Shown here piece by piece: positions 37,501 to 48,378 of a DNA stretch of 64,000 nucleotides. Each line of letters opens with the position of its first letter. Position 1 is the stretch's first letter. A program made the position numbers and the translations under genes. The DNA comes from Parachlorella kessleri (Eukaryota; Chlorophyta; Trebouxiophyceae; Chlorellales; Chlorellaceae), in the NCBI GenBank assembly GCA_001598975.1, contig BBXU01003035.1, positions 1 through 64,000 on the forward strand. The letters are read 5' to 3'. The notes beneath the pieces are model-generated. The model was not told the DNA's origin. It saw nothing but the letters and a program-made list of their open reading frames with translations, and ran no database searches.

Positions 37501-40500
37501 CGCCTTTGCCAGCTGGCTGGCTGCTGCGGCTGCTGCGGCTCGGTTGCACCAGCATGTGCACCATTGGTGGCATGGGTGGTCCCCACAGCCTTCAAGTTGC
37601 TATTACCGTGGCTGCCATTTGTGTGCTGTGGCCGAGAGGCTAGCTCCGCGTCTGAGCCATGGGCCCTGAATTGTGGGACACTCATAGCGGCAGCAGGGGT
37701 CGGCGGCAGGTCCTCGGTGCCGTCAGGCAGGCTTGAGTTAGTCTTGAGCAGGTTGAACAGGTCCTCCATGTCTACCAAGCTCTGCAGAAGGCAGGGGTTA
37801 TGCAAGTATGCCAGGGTATCTAGTTACACATATAATACACAACGCATGAGCCTGACATAAAGCCGTCTGAACTGCAACTGCCTATACTAATGAAAGCCAG
37901 CGGGGAAGTATTAGACGCATCGTCAGTCAGCATATCGAGGAATTGAGTCTACCACCGCATAAATGTTGTAACATTCTAGACATGATGTGGCAGATGCACT
38001 TTATAAGCAGAATGCTCATCACCACAAGCTTCAATAGGCCAGCTTCATCCGTCATCACCTAACCCTGCGCTAATATAAGACCCCTGCACATCCACCACCG
38101 ACCTGTCGCAGCTCCCGGTAGAACCAGCCCAGGAAGTTGAGTGGCGCCCAGAGCTGCAAAAGCATGCCCTGGATGAACACCTGCGGTGGAGTGCAGATGG
38201 GAGCAGGCACAGACTGTCAGACAAGCAGAGCCGCCACATTTCCCCACTGTTCTGCACAACAGTAATATTAAGGCGCCCCTGGCTACGCCCCACTGGGCGG
38301 TTGCACACCCCAGGAGAACAGCCGGCCTCACCCAATGTCACCATATTGCGCAGCAAGCAGGTGGACTCAGCAGCCACAGGCAGATTGTACGCACCAGGTC
38401 ACCGGGTGTCAGGCCGGTCCCCGCAGTCGTTGCCGCGACCAGCACCGCGGTCAGCCCCACTGCCAGCACCACAGCCTGGCCGGCATTGAGGGCGGCAGAG
38501 ACACCCTCCAGCTTCACGGCAGCACCCTGCAGGCATCTTGGCACCGTGGCATCATGCCAATGCTGTGCACACAACTTCCCACATGGTGCCGCGGGACCCT
38601 GCCCCAGGTACTGAAAACCCACCAAGTACAGCACAAACTTCCAAACCCTCATCCATGAGCACAGAATGACTTCACCAGGCTAGGAAGCCCCAGTACTGAG
38701 GAAACAAAGGTAACAAATAGAGAGAGACTGTTAATGGCAGCAGGGCAGCACACCGCAGGATATGACCAGCACCCACCTGGTATTGCCCCAGGCTCTGGTC
38801 GTACTGCCGCGCCTCCATGTCTTCGTTGCCAAACAGCCGCACAGTCTCAAAGTTGAGCAGCGCATCCACTGCCTTGGCTGTGATGGCGTTGTCCAGATCC
38901 TTCACGGAGCGCCGCGCTCGAGTGGCGGCCTGCAGGCACCCAGGGGGAGCAGGCCAGCCAGGGTGACACGACAGCTTCGACGGGGCTTCCACGGCCAAGA
39001 GGGTCTTGCGGTCTGTGTCGTTGTGATACTTCCAATCACCTTCCAAAGCCCTTCATGTATCATGCAGGTCCCACTTTGCTGGCCGCGTCAGCTGTACAGG
39101 CCGCCCACCAACCAGCAGCCTAGCTATGGCAATGCCCCGGGGCCAGGTGACCCACAGCACGTACGGACCAAGCCTCCCACAACACACTCTACCACCAGAG
39201 CCAGCCTCCACCTCCACAACAATCAAAACCAATGCAGCCCGCCTTACCTTGGTGAGAGCCACCGTCCAGGCAGCATATGCCCCAAACGTGGCCAGCACTG
39301 CCAGCGACACCCTTGGGTGGAAGGACCGCGCCAGGACAGCACACACTAGCGCCAGCTCCACGGCAGTGGGAACAAACGTGAAGATGATGGCGCGGAAGAT
39401 CATGCTCACGCTGCGCGTGCCGCGCTCCAGCATGCGCGACAGGGCCCCTGCAAACCGCACCTAGGGAACACGTCACTCCTCCAGGCATTGCACAGACAGT
39501 GGTAGGTCCCCATGGCAAGCCTGCATAAAGTTGGGCCACAGGTCAGGGGCCGAGCTGCTGGGGGGCCCACCTGTCCTCCTGTTGAGATGGAACTGCAGGT
39601 CCAGGCCCAACACATGTGCCAGCGCATAAAACGACAGCCGCCGCCCTGCTGCCTGCACAAGCGCATGACACGCAGCCTGGCATTAAAGCACAGACCACCG
39701 CATGAGGCACTCTCATGCTGCTAGCTCATATGCCTGGGGCCACGACAGAGCAGAAAAGGCCGGCAGCACAAAAACTGCTTGCCTGGCTTGTGGGCAAGTC
39801 AAGCAGCACATGGGAAAGGCGGGTTACCTGAGCATGAGGATGCAATCACACGACGTGTACCTGTGACACGGGCGTAAAGGCGGGGTGCTGCAACTCCTTG
39901 GCCAAACCGCTCACTCCCCTGCATACCCCTGATACCACCAGCGCAGACACCGCGGCTTGGACCGCAACACCAGCCCCGTTGGAGCCGACAGCTGACAAGG
40001 CATCAACAGCCTGCAGGATGAGCACAACGGGAGTCTGAGCCATGCACCACCCTGAACCAACTTGAAAGAAAGTCTGTTGGCCTGGGATTAGGGCCTGCGC
40101 GTGCATACTGAAAGTACATGCCTGCAAATGCACGCAGTGACCACAGGACAGGCCGATGGCCATGGCCTCCCTTGTGTTGTGTGCCCCCACCCACACACAC
40201 ACCACCACCCCCCATAAAAATATTAAGACACATACGCTGGAAGGGCACCTGGTGACTGCTACATGCTGCCCACCTGCTTGAAGTACATGGGCGCCATCAG
40301 GCCAGCGGACTTGGAGGCCAACAGCAGCACCATTGCAACACCTGCATCGTGGGCATGAACACAATATCACACACTGTCCGGCGCAAACAACCCTGCCTGT
40401 GGTACTGGGCATAGCAAGGCAGAAGGCCCAGTGTGAAAGCCCAGTGTGAAAGCCCAGTGTGGACCATATATATCTTGACAGCACAGGAAGAAGTCTGATA

Positions 40501-40936
40501 CTGCCTTACCGAGGCGCCAGTGCAGCTGCGGATCCCCCAGTGCCAGGCGCACCAGGTACGGCAGCACGTCCACCAGCCTGGCCGAGCGAGGTGGGGGCGG
40601 CAGCTGGGTGGGCGGAGTGTAGCTCGCCGGCTGCTCTGTGGCTGGTGGCAGGTCCACCACACCTGGAGGAGCGCCAGCTGCAAGTGCCGCCGCCGCTGCT
40701 GAAGCGCCTACTGCAACCTGCCGCGTCTTATATGGCCGCCCCCGGCAGCTTCTGCGCTGCCAGTTCGAGGGATTGGCTGGAAGTCTGGCTTGTGCAGTTT
40801 CGCCTGCCCAAGGTCTAGCTGGACTTCCAGTCATATACACATTTGCTACGTATGGGTTTTTTTGCCTGGACGACGCTGCAATCCTCAGCCACATGCGAGG
40901 ACGACATGCCGTGGGAGCTATTGCCGCTCCCAACAT
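34598..40936 (-). CDS. ATM1: Atm1/ABCB7-type ABC half-transporter
   Basis: This is a half-size ABC exporter of the Atm1/ABCB7 class, which in mitochondria exports a glutathione-linked sulfur compound used for cytosolic iron-sulfur protein assembly. Exon 1 (ATG 40936) is Arg-rich like a mitochondrial presequence. Membrane-domain exons include [78 protein letters not shown] and [18 protein letters not shown], all typical of the class. The nucleotide-binding domain has Walker [10 protein letters not shown] (about 37045), the Q-loop in VAVVPQ, the signature [15 protein letters not shown] (about 36172-36244), Walker [15 protein letters not shown] and the H-loop [11 protein letters not shown] (about 35745-35880). 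The last exon adds an acidic tail ([19 protein letters not shown]) ending at TGA 34598-34600. Joining it needs a GC donor at 35267; otherwise the protein ends at 35217. All catalytic motifs are intact. Confidence 0.9.
37113..37145 (+). repeat. 11-bp tandem repeat, three units
   Basis: Three exact units of CAGATCCTCCA lie in an intron of the ABC transporter gene. Confidence 0.9.
40427..40461 (+). repeat. 13-bp tandem repeat, about 2.7 units
   Basis: Units of CCCAGTGTGAAAG repeat directly in the first intron of the ABC transporter gene. Confidence 0.9.
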
Positions 40937-41300
40937 CTTTGTTTTATGCTATGGCTAAGAGCCCTGCCCCAAAGATCAACTGACGCTTCGGTTCACAGGT
41001 AGTTTAACGCAAAATGACCATGCATACGATCACACAGCAGATTTTTGAACCCCTGTGCAGCCCACTAGCTAGGATCCTTCCTAGGCGCGTGATCCCAACA
41101 GCTGAAATCGGTGAAGCTCCGAGGCCCTCACCACAGCACGCCTGCTGAGGCAGGGGTTTTCTTGCAATACACCCACCCCTCATCTCAAGAGCACAGCCTA
41201 TCCCCACGTCCCTCATTGCTCGGCCAACTTGTCGCGTACGGCAGCTCCACCGGATTCCCAGGGTGCTCAGACGTTGTTCTTCAGCTCTGCGTGCGGTCAG
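40937..41300. promoter_or_regulatory. Head-to-head upstream region of ABC transporter and thioredoxin f genes
   Basis: These 364 bp separate the divergent starts. No repeat or defined element was recognised. Confidence 0.4.
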
Positions 41301-42802
41301 ATGGCTAACCTCACCCTAATCCAGCTCAACAAGTGCGTCTTCTCGGAACACCCTCCCAGCCTGTTCTGGCCAACCTATCGATATCGGTATTTATTCATCA
41401 CGACGTTTGTGCCTGCAGGCCGCAGCAAACCTTGAGGCAGTCATGGGCCCATGGCAGGAGACAGTCCTTGGTCGTGCACGCCTCTAAAGAGGCCCAGTTG
41501 AAGGAGATGCAGGTATTCAAACAGCAGGTTGCGCAGCAGCTACAGACGGCCCTGCACGCGCCCGCCCCAACCCGCGGTGAGTTTTGTCTTTGAGGCCTGA
41601 CAGTGTTTGACATCTATATAGAAGCTGCTGTAAGGTTTAGGGCAAAGTTATTAGGTCCCTAAGTGTGGCCCTGCCGCCTATATCAAAGTATACTGCCTGT
41701 TGTGGCGGGGCTGGTTATGCCGCGTGCCTTAGCCCCAGCAAACTCCGTTTGAGCCGCTTGCTGCCGCTGCTGCAGGCCGCCCAGTGATGGCCGCCAGTGT
41801 GGAGGTGAGCGGCACGGAGGTGGCGGAGCTGCGGCTCATTGACCAGGAGTCGTTCTACCCAACTCTGGAGGCCGCGGGAGACAAGCTGGTTGTGGTGGAC
41901 TTTTATACCGCCTGGTAAGATCTCACTGGCCCGCTGCTTGGGTGTTAAATCAAGATGAAGGTGAAGCTGAGGTATGAGAACGGTTCTAGAAGGGCATATG
42001 GCTTCCTGTATTGATCAGCTGGCACAATGTCAAGCTGCTGCTGGCACACTGTGACCTGGCCGCGCGTAAGCGTGGTGGTGGGCCGTTGCAGGTGCGGACC
42101 CTGCAAGATGATTTACCCTGAGCTGTGCGAGATGGCCAAAGAGTACGAGAAGGCTGGCGTCGAGATTGTGAAGTTTGAGTGCAACAAGGCCAACAAGGAG
42201 CTGGGGATGAAGGTGGGCAGACAGCCATGTTGGTGGAGTCTGGTGGATGATGCACTGACACTGCAAAGGCGAGGTAGCTGGAGGGCTTGGGAGTGGCGCT
42301 TATGACATGTCAACTAAGCTAGTCAGCTCAAAGTGGGAGGAGCCGCGCAGCAGAGGTTATTTTGCATACTCCCTGGCAGTTGCATGTCTTATGTAGGGCA
42401 GGGAGACCTTCATGCAAAACTAACTTCCTTCCTCATGGTGCTGCGTGCAGCTGGCCATTAAGGTGGCGCCTACGTTTCACCTATACAGGAGGGGTGAAAA
42501 GGTATGACGCCATGCAAACGGCTCTATCGCATTGCTCCTTGTCCACTCGCTGTGTGCCTGGCCCTCCGAGGAGTCTTTTTGCCGAGGCTGCATTTCCGTA
42601 GCTACTTGGACATCTCACCAAGGGCACGGCAACGGGCGACTGGACGGCCGGCGCACTGCTAGAACCCGGCTGGCGCAGGGATGAGCATTCATGACGCCAC
42701 CACAGACTTTGCTGTCCTTTTCTGTGTTGGTGTATGCAGGTGGCGGAGATGACTGGCGCCAAGGTGGATAAGCTGCGCGAGCTGATTGAGGAGCACAAGT
42801 AG
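41301..42802 (+). CDS. TRXF: Plastid thioredoxin, f-type
   Basis: This is the chloroplast thioredoxin class that activates Calvin-Benson enzymes such as FBPase in the light. The ATG at 41301 starts a 10-codon exon (MANLTLIQLN, split codon) that joins a basic leader with SWAHGRRQSLVVHASKEAQL. The mature part has LIDQESFYPTLEAAGDKLVV, then VDFYTAW joined across an intron to CGPCKMIYPELCEMAKEYE, giving the WCGPC active site. EIVKFECNKANKELGMK keeps the extra Cys that f-type proteins carry after the active site. LAIKVAPTFHLYRRGEK holds the cis-Pro, and VAEMTGAKVDKLRELIEEHK matches the f-type ending (TGAKxDxLxxxIE). The stop is at 42800-42802. Splice phases agree throughout the five introns. The neighbouring calredoxin on the other strand has a related role. 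Confidence 0.92.
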
Positions 42803-44410
42803 ATGGGGCTGCATGGCAGTACCTTTTTACTGCTGTCACGGCCTTTAAGGCGACCTTCTTTGTCAGCCGTGCTTGGGTATGCTGGCTAGGTAATGGTGAG
42901 AGGGTAAGGCGTTAATGCATTTGTGTGTGTTTTGTTTACCGAGCAGAAAACTTGTGCTGGCACTGTTTATTGCGGCCATGTGGCCGGTGGTTGAGGAGAA
43001 GAAAGTCACCCATGACCTTGTTATTTGTTTGTCACATCTGTTCGTCCACAGCTGATGTGGGGAGGTGCGGTCTCGCTCAAGGCCCTGCTTGGTTAATACT
43101 ATCTTTGCAATTTTTGGCGCTATGGGATTTGCAGGGGAGGGCCGTGTCGGATTTTACCCTCTGTGCAAGTTTATGCAAGCAGGCATTTGCGCTGCATTTC
43201 AAACGCGTTCATGCAAGAACTGGGGAGGGGCTGACGCCATCTCCAGCGACGAAATGGACCAAGCAACCAAGTCCGCATTCTTTTTCCCTGAATCTGCGTC
43301 GCTGTCAGTTGACGCTACTGAGAGTGACAGGTGTGTGAGCCTGCTGATCATTGATCCATAGGGCTGCCCTGGCTGATGTTTGACCTGGCTGCTGGGTTTA
43401 TTGGGCTGTCAGGCATGCACAGCAGGTTGCAGACACATTTGATCACATTTCGTAGGGGTCGCCTACCTGTTGTTCCACTAGACATTTCATTGGCGGCCTG
43501 ATGACCAGTAATCTGTTATAGCCTGGCGACGTTTGGGAGATTTGTCTGATCTTTCCTGTGCCTTTGTAATTGGGATTGATAACCGGTTGTTGGTATAGGC
43601 CTATGTACAATAGTGCTACATCTATTACATATGGGTGTAATGCTGCTCAAGAGATTGTCAGGCGGCAAAGGATCTAGGTGAAGGGACCTCGGCACTACCA
43701 AAATTGTGAATTCGGTTGAAGTCTTGAATGATATCAAGGAAGCACCAGCGTTCTTACGCATGCCGCCTTCCTGCTCCTGTCGTTACTCCCAGTTGCTCCC
43801 GAGCTGGCAATGAACGTTCGCAATACCTGCCACCCATACTAATGAATTTGCAAACCTAGGCAGAATCTGTCATTGACCTTCCTGGCCCTGTGCCTCTGCC
43901 AAGGAAGGTGATATCTCAACCCTCAACTCAGCTGCCACCTTCGCTTGGGGGCAACCCATCTTTCTAGTGTTCCAAGGGTGAATAGCGTCTTTACAGTGGG
44001 AGGAGCAAACCAAGGGACAGTCAATGCAACCTTCGGCATGTGCTTAGAACAGTCTCACCTATTTGCATATACTCTCAGCAAGGTGGAGCGAAGGGTGTAT
44101 ACAAGCCTAGCAAGTACAATTGAACATGCGATGATAATTCATTCCACGTTGCACACCCAGCACCCCCAGCACCCACAATGCCCTGTACTACTTGGAGGAT
44201 AAGAAAGCGGCAGTTTCAACAGCAGCTAGCCCACCATCAGCTACTTACTGGACACACGTACACGTACACCACTGTAATCAGCAACGACAGGCCCAAAGAA
44301 AGTGCCACGGTCACTTCGTGAATATGGGTTTTCTACGCCACAAGTACCACAAGACCTTGGAAGTGCCACTACCCACCAACAATAGGTCGACCGCATGCTG
44401 CACCAGCACA
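42803..44410. other. Long tail-to-tail spacer between thioredoxin f and calredoxin
   Basis: These 1,608 bp form the longest gene-free stretch. They contain a repeat copy (43775-43845), candidate TGTAA at 43565-43569 and 43636-43640, and TTACA at 43625-43629. They also hold a 98-codon plus-strand frame (43065-43361) that I could not tie to a family. The two 3' UTRs probably fill part of the region. Confidence 0.4.
43775..43845 (+). repeat. Diverged dispersed repeat copy
   Basis: The head is degraded (CCTGTCGTTACTCCCAG), but the tail is clear: ACGTTCGCAATACCTGCCACC and CATACTAATGA. I saw no copy to the right of this one. Confidence 0.55.
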
Positions 44411-47400
44411 CTAGTCCTCAATCAAATCCCCAGAGGGGAAATACCGTGCAAAAAGCAGCTCTGAGGGCGCCTGTCCAGGCTGCAACATCATGCGCAGGTT
44501 GTACTCAAGCCGCGACTCGTTGGCGCCATGGCATTGCCCCAGCAGCTTCCCTGCGGCCAGAGGGTTGCCAAGGTCAGAAAGCTGAGACCCATGTTGTTCG
44601 CTTCTTCCCTGCTTCTGCTTGCTTAATGATGTACCTGGCACCCGCCACGCTGCTGTCTGACCCCTTGATGTCATGGGCATTTGTCCAAAGTTGAGAACCA
44701 ATCAAATTCCACCCCAAGCGGCAAAGCGCATACTGTGCACGCTGTGCATTTAGGTCTCCACAGGGCTGGCATGCATGACTTCCAGGGACCGTTCTGCGCT
44801 GCCACGCAGTTGCAGCTAGCTGCCCCAAGCCGTTCGGCTGGGAGCTTACTGTCGCGGAAGAAGAAGAAAGTGGGGGTGGTGCGGCACTTGAGCTTGTCCT
44901 TGAAGACGTGCTTGGTAGAGTCATTGCTGTTCCCATATAGCTTCAGGAACACCACATCGTCAGCATAGTACTCGGCTGCTTTCTGCAACCAATGGGAGGA
45001 GAGGACCTTGGGATGTTCGCAAGTGCCTGCTGTTAGGGCTACTGGTACCCACCCTCGAGGTGATAGTTGCCTTGCAGGCAGCCCAGAGCTGCCCTGATGC
45101 TGGCCACTGCTTGACAGGCACACCCATAGAATAGTTTATAAGACTTCAAATGCCACCACAGCTCTTCCACCCCACTCGTACATTACAGGCTGCCTACAAA
45201 CCCAGGCACAGCCCGGCTCAAAACAGCGTGATTCCCACCTCGTAGGAAGGCTGGAAGCGCTTGCATGGGCGGCACCAGGTCAGCGAGCACATGAGCACCA
45301 CCAGCTTGCCCGGGCAGGCGGCCAGCACCCGCGACAGCTCCTCCTCACCAAAAATCATGGTCACCTCGCCGGGGTGCGCCTCGCAGGGCTGCATTGGCGA
45401 GTAAGAAAGGGAGAGGCAGGGCAGAGTCAGGGGTGAAACAGGCGGGCAGTCCAAAGGATGCAGCTGCAGCACCCAGGAGGGCGCAGGAGATCATGTGCAC
45501 AAGCAACCTTCAGGCACACTAGTGTAGTGTCTCAGAAAGACCTGTCATTAGGATTGCACAAGCCCATGGTGCTGTACAGTCTAGCACCCCACCACTAGCA
45601 GGCGCGCCGGGACAAATGCTTCGCGCTGAGTCAGACTCCGCAAACACCCTGGCCACCCTTGATCACCTCCGATGGCGGCGAACTTGGCTCCACCGTTGCC
45701 GCGCTGGCTGCTGCGGCCGCCTCCTGCACCTCGGCTGCCTGCAGCTTGATGTAGTCCAGGACCTCTCGAAGGTCCAGCAGCTCGTCCTTGAACATGCGCA
45801 GGAACTCGGGGAAGTCGATGGTGCCTGCAGCTTGGGGGCCATGGTCAGTGGGTACTGTGTGCTGGTCCTAGAGGTTTAAAAGGTCCTACAACTGGCGGGG
45901 CATGGTTGAAACAAGGGTGGCAACCATGGTAACGCTATTGGTGAGCCCCGCAGCCTTGGGTCTACCTGGGTTGGCAACCATGGGGAAGGCCCACCATGGG
46001 AAGGCCGCACATAAACTTGCATAGTGGCAGTCCGCCGCTGGTCCTGCCATCCATGTGCCCGTCTTGTCGCTGACTAACATTGGGCGCTACAGAGGACAGA
46101 CCATGCCTGACCTGAATCATCGATGTCATACTTGTCGAACAGCGCCACCAGCCGCTCGTAGGAGATGGGATTGCCCAGCCGCTTAAACAGGTGGAACAGC
46201 TCCGTGGCTCCCACACACCCGTTGCCGCCCTCGTCAGCGCTCCTGCACGGTGTCAAGATCCACCCACGTAAGGGTGTGGCGAAGCCCAAGGAAGGGACAT
46301 TTGCCTTGTGCGAGGTGGTAAGACCCAACCACCCTAGGGTGTGGAAAGTCCAGGGAAGGGAATCCTGGGCAGACTTGTTGGACACCCTACTGTGTAACCT
46401 ACCATTGGACCTACCTGCCTCCTCTTGACAGTGGAGCACTGGCGGTAGGCACAAGCTGCCGCCTCCACCTCTGGATTCATGCGTCACTTGGTGCCACCAG
46501 TCTATAGCCCTGGAGGTGTCCCCATGACGGCTTGCCCTCCAATTCAAACTATCGCAACGGAAGCGCCTCTGGCACCTGCCTGAAAGCCTGCTGGTACTCC
46601 TCCAGCTTGCCCTCCAACAGGATGTTGTCCAGGGCCATGGCCACAAACTCCTCAAAGCTGCACCGGGAGGGGAGGTGCCATGTTCACATTGATGCTCTCG
46701 GGTAGGCATGGAGGTGGGAGAGTGTGGCAGCAGGGTCATTACCTTGATCCATTCCCCAGCAGATGCGCAGAGCAGTGGGATGGATGATGCTGCCTGTCCA
46801 AGCGCGCCCAAGTGATGACCACTACCAGGCAGGCAGCTGTCTGCTGTACCTATGGTGGGTAGGACTTGCAGCCACACCTGATGACTCCATCTTTGTTGAT
46901 GTCATACTGCTGGTAGATGTGTTCCACATCCTCCTCCGTCAGCCAGTCCTGCGGCTTGGCAAATTGCATGTAATGGCTTGTTGACGGGGCAGCATGGCAA
47001 GTTTGGTTTGCCGATATATAAGAATAACACATGAACACAGGTATAAGCACGGCAAATATAGCCACATTCTCCAATGCATGACTGGGTGTAAGGTCAGCTA
47101 TTCCCACCAGCACAAGTGCATGACAGGCTCAACCGCTCCCACCATAAGGCAATCCTAACCCTCACAGCGGGCACAGCGGGGGGCCAGCAAACGACAAGGA
47201 ATGGTATTGTTACTGATGCGCTACAGGGAGTGTAGAAGGATGGCGTCAGCCTACTGCAGCAAGCCCACGCACCAAGTGCACGGCCTCCTGCCCATCCCCA
47301 ACGCGCTCCAGCAGGCCCCTCAGCTCCTGTCGATCAATGACACCATTCCTGCGGAGAACAGATCCGCAAGAGCACTCACACGAGTCCACTGCTTGCCATG

Positions 47401-47994
47401 AGGACAGCATTATTTTCCTTCCCAAGGAACTTAGGCACGCACAGGGGACGCAGCTGCGCTAGCCTACAGATGACTGCAAGGTCCTGCACACTGGACCTCT
47501 TTCTCGACACAAGCTAGGGGTCAGGCGGCTTCATACTTGGCCAGCTCACTTGAAGTGCTCTGCCTCTTGGCCTCCTTACCCAACCACATAAGTGCTGTGT
47601 GAAAAGCTTGGCAGTGCTAATCGTACTTGCACCAACCCAGCAAACCTTCGAAACCAGCCCAGCTCGATCACAAGCACGCCCTGGGTGGGCTAGGGCATGC
47701 ACCCCAATGCGTCCCCCAGTGTTCAGCGCCCCTGACGTACCCGTCTTTATCTGCGGCCTTGAAGCGCGCCATGAGCTTGTCCATCCTAGCACTGGACTGC
47801 TCCGACCAGCTTTCCTCTGCTTCCTCCCATGGGATTATGACTACATCGTCTTGGGCCGTCTCCACGGCTCTGGTTACAGGCTTACAACGCAGCCTGCCGT
47901 GTGAAGGCCGCGTAATTCTTGTGAAAACCGGTCTGGGCACCACCTGGAGGGGCCCGACTACTGGGCGTGTAGCGCAGGGCCTGAGCGATACCAT
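44411..47994 (-). CDS. CRX: Calredoxin: four EF-hands fused to a thioredoxin domain (WCRPC)
   Basis: This is a plastid calcium-dependent thioredoxin, a fusion described from Chlamydomonas, where it supports 2-Cys peroxiredoxin and peroxide defence. The ATG at 47994 opens a basic transit peptide (MVSLRPCATRPVVGPLQVVP). EF1 is DKDGNGVIDRQE, with its loop split by an intron. EF2 is DINKDGVIRSFE (exons about 46880-46960 and 46580-46660). EF3 is DEGGNGCVGATE, which is degenerate at the third position. EF4 is DIDDSGTIDFPE, split between about 46110 and 45825. A linker (LQAAEVQEAAAAASAATVEP) leads to GKLVVLMCSLTWCRPCKRFQ (about 45245-45310), KAAEYYADDVVFLKLYGNSN and LKCRTTPTFFFFRD with the cis-Pro. 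The end is GANESRLEYNLRMMLQPGQ, with a stop at 44411-44413. The active site is WCRPC rather than WCGPC. The intron starting at 46579 requires a GC donor. Eight introns join in phase. Confidence 0.92.
46255..46362 (+). repeat. Imperfect direct repeat in a calredoxin intron
   Basis: Two related segments of about 43 bp (46255-46298 and 46320-46362) share an AAGA-CC-CCAC start, AGGGTGTGG and GGAAGGGA. This points to a local tandem duplication with later divergence. Confidence 0.6.
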
Positions 47995-48378
47995 GACAGC
48001 AATTGTGCGATCTGCAGCTATAAACTCAATAGAATATACTACTCGTGCCCTCTGCTCGCCCCCACGCCGACATCTTTCGCAAGTTCCGGCAAGTCGATCG
48101 GCTTAGTCACAATGAGTACCTTCCAGCCTAGGCAGCACATCCCAAACAGCAACCCACAGCGACGGTCTCGAACACAGAAAGGCACCAGGGGTGACTGACC
48201 GAGTAGGAATTCCAGAGCGGGTCTTATTCCCCAACACTAACAATAGTTCAACTGGGTCCTACCCAGCATAGTATGCATACCGCAGCACCTCCAGGTACCC
48301 AAGTGAGAACTTGCACTCAGCCACAGCCACTTGGCCGTACCAACCCGCCAAATTCAAGCCCAAAGCGACACAAAAGAG
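47995..48378. other. Spacer between RH39-like 3' end and calredoxin start
   Basis: These 384 bp lie between two minus-strand genes in tandem. They should hold the helicase 3' UTR and the calredoxin promoter. I see no repeat or gene. Confidence 0.4.
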
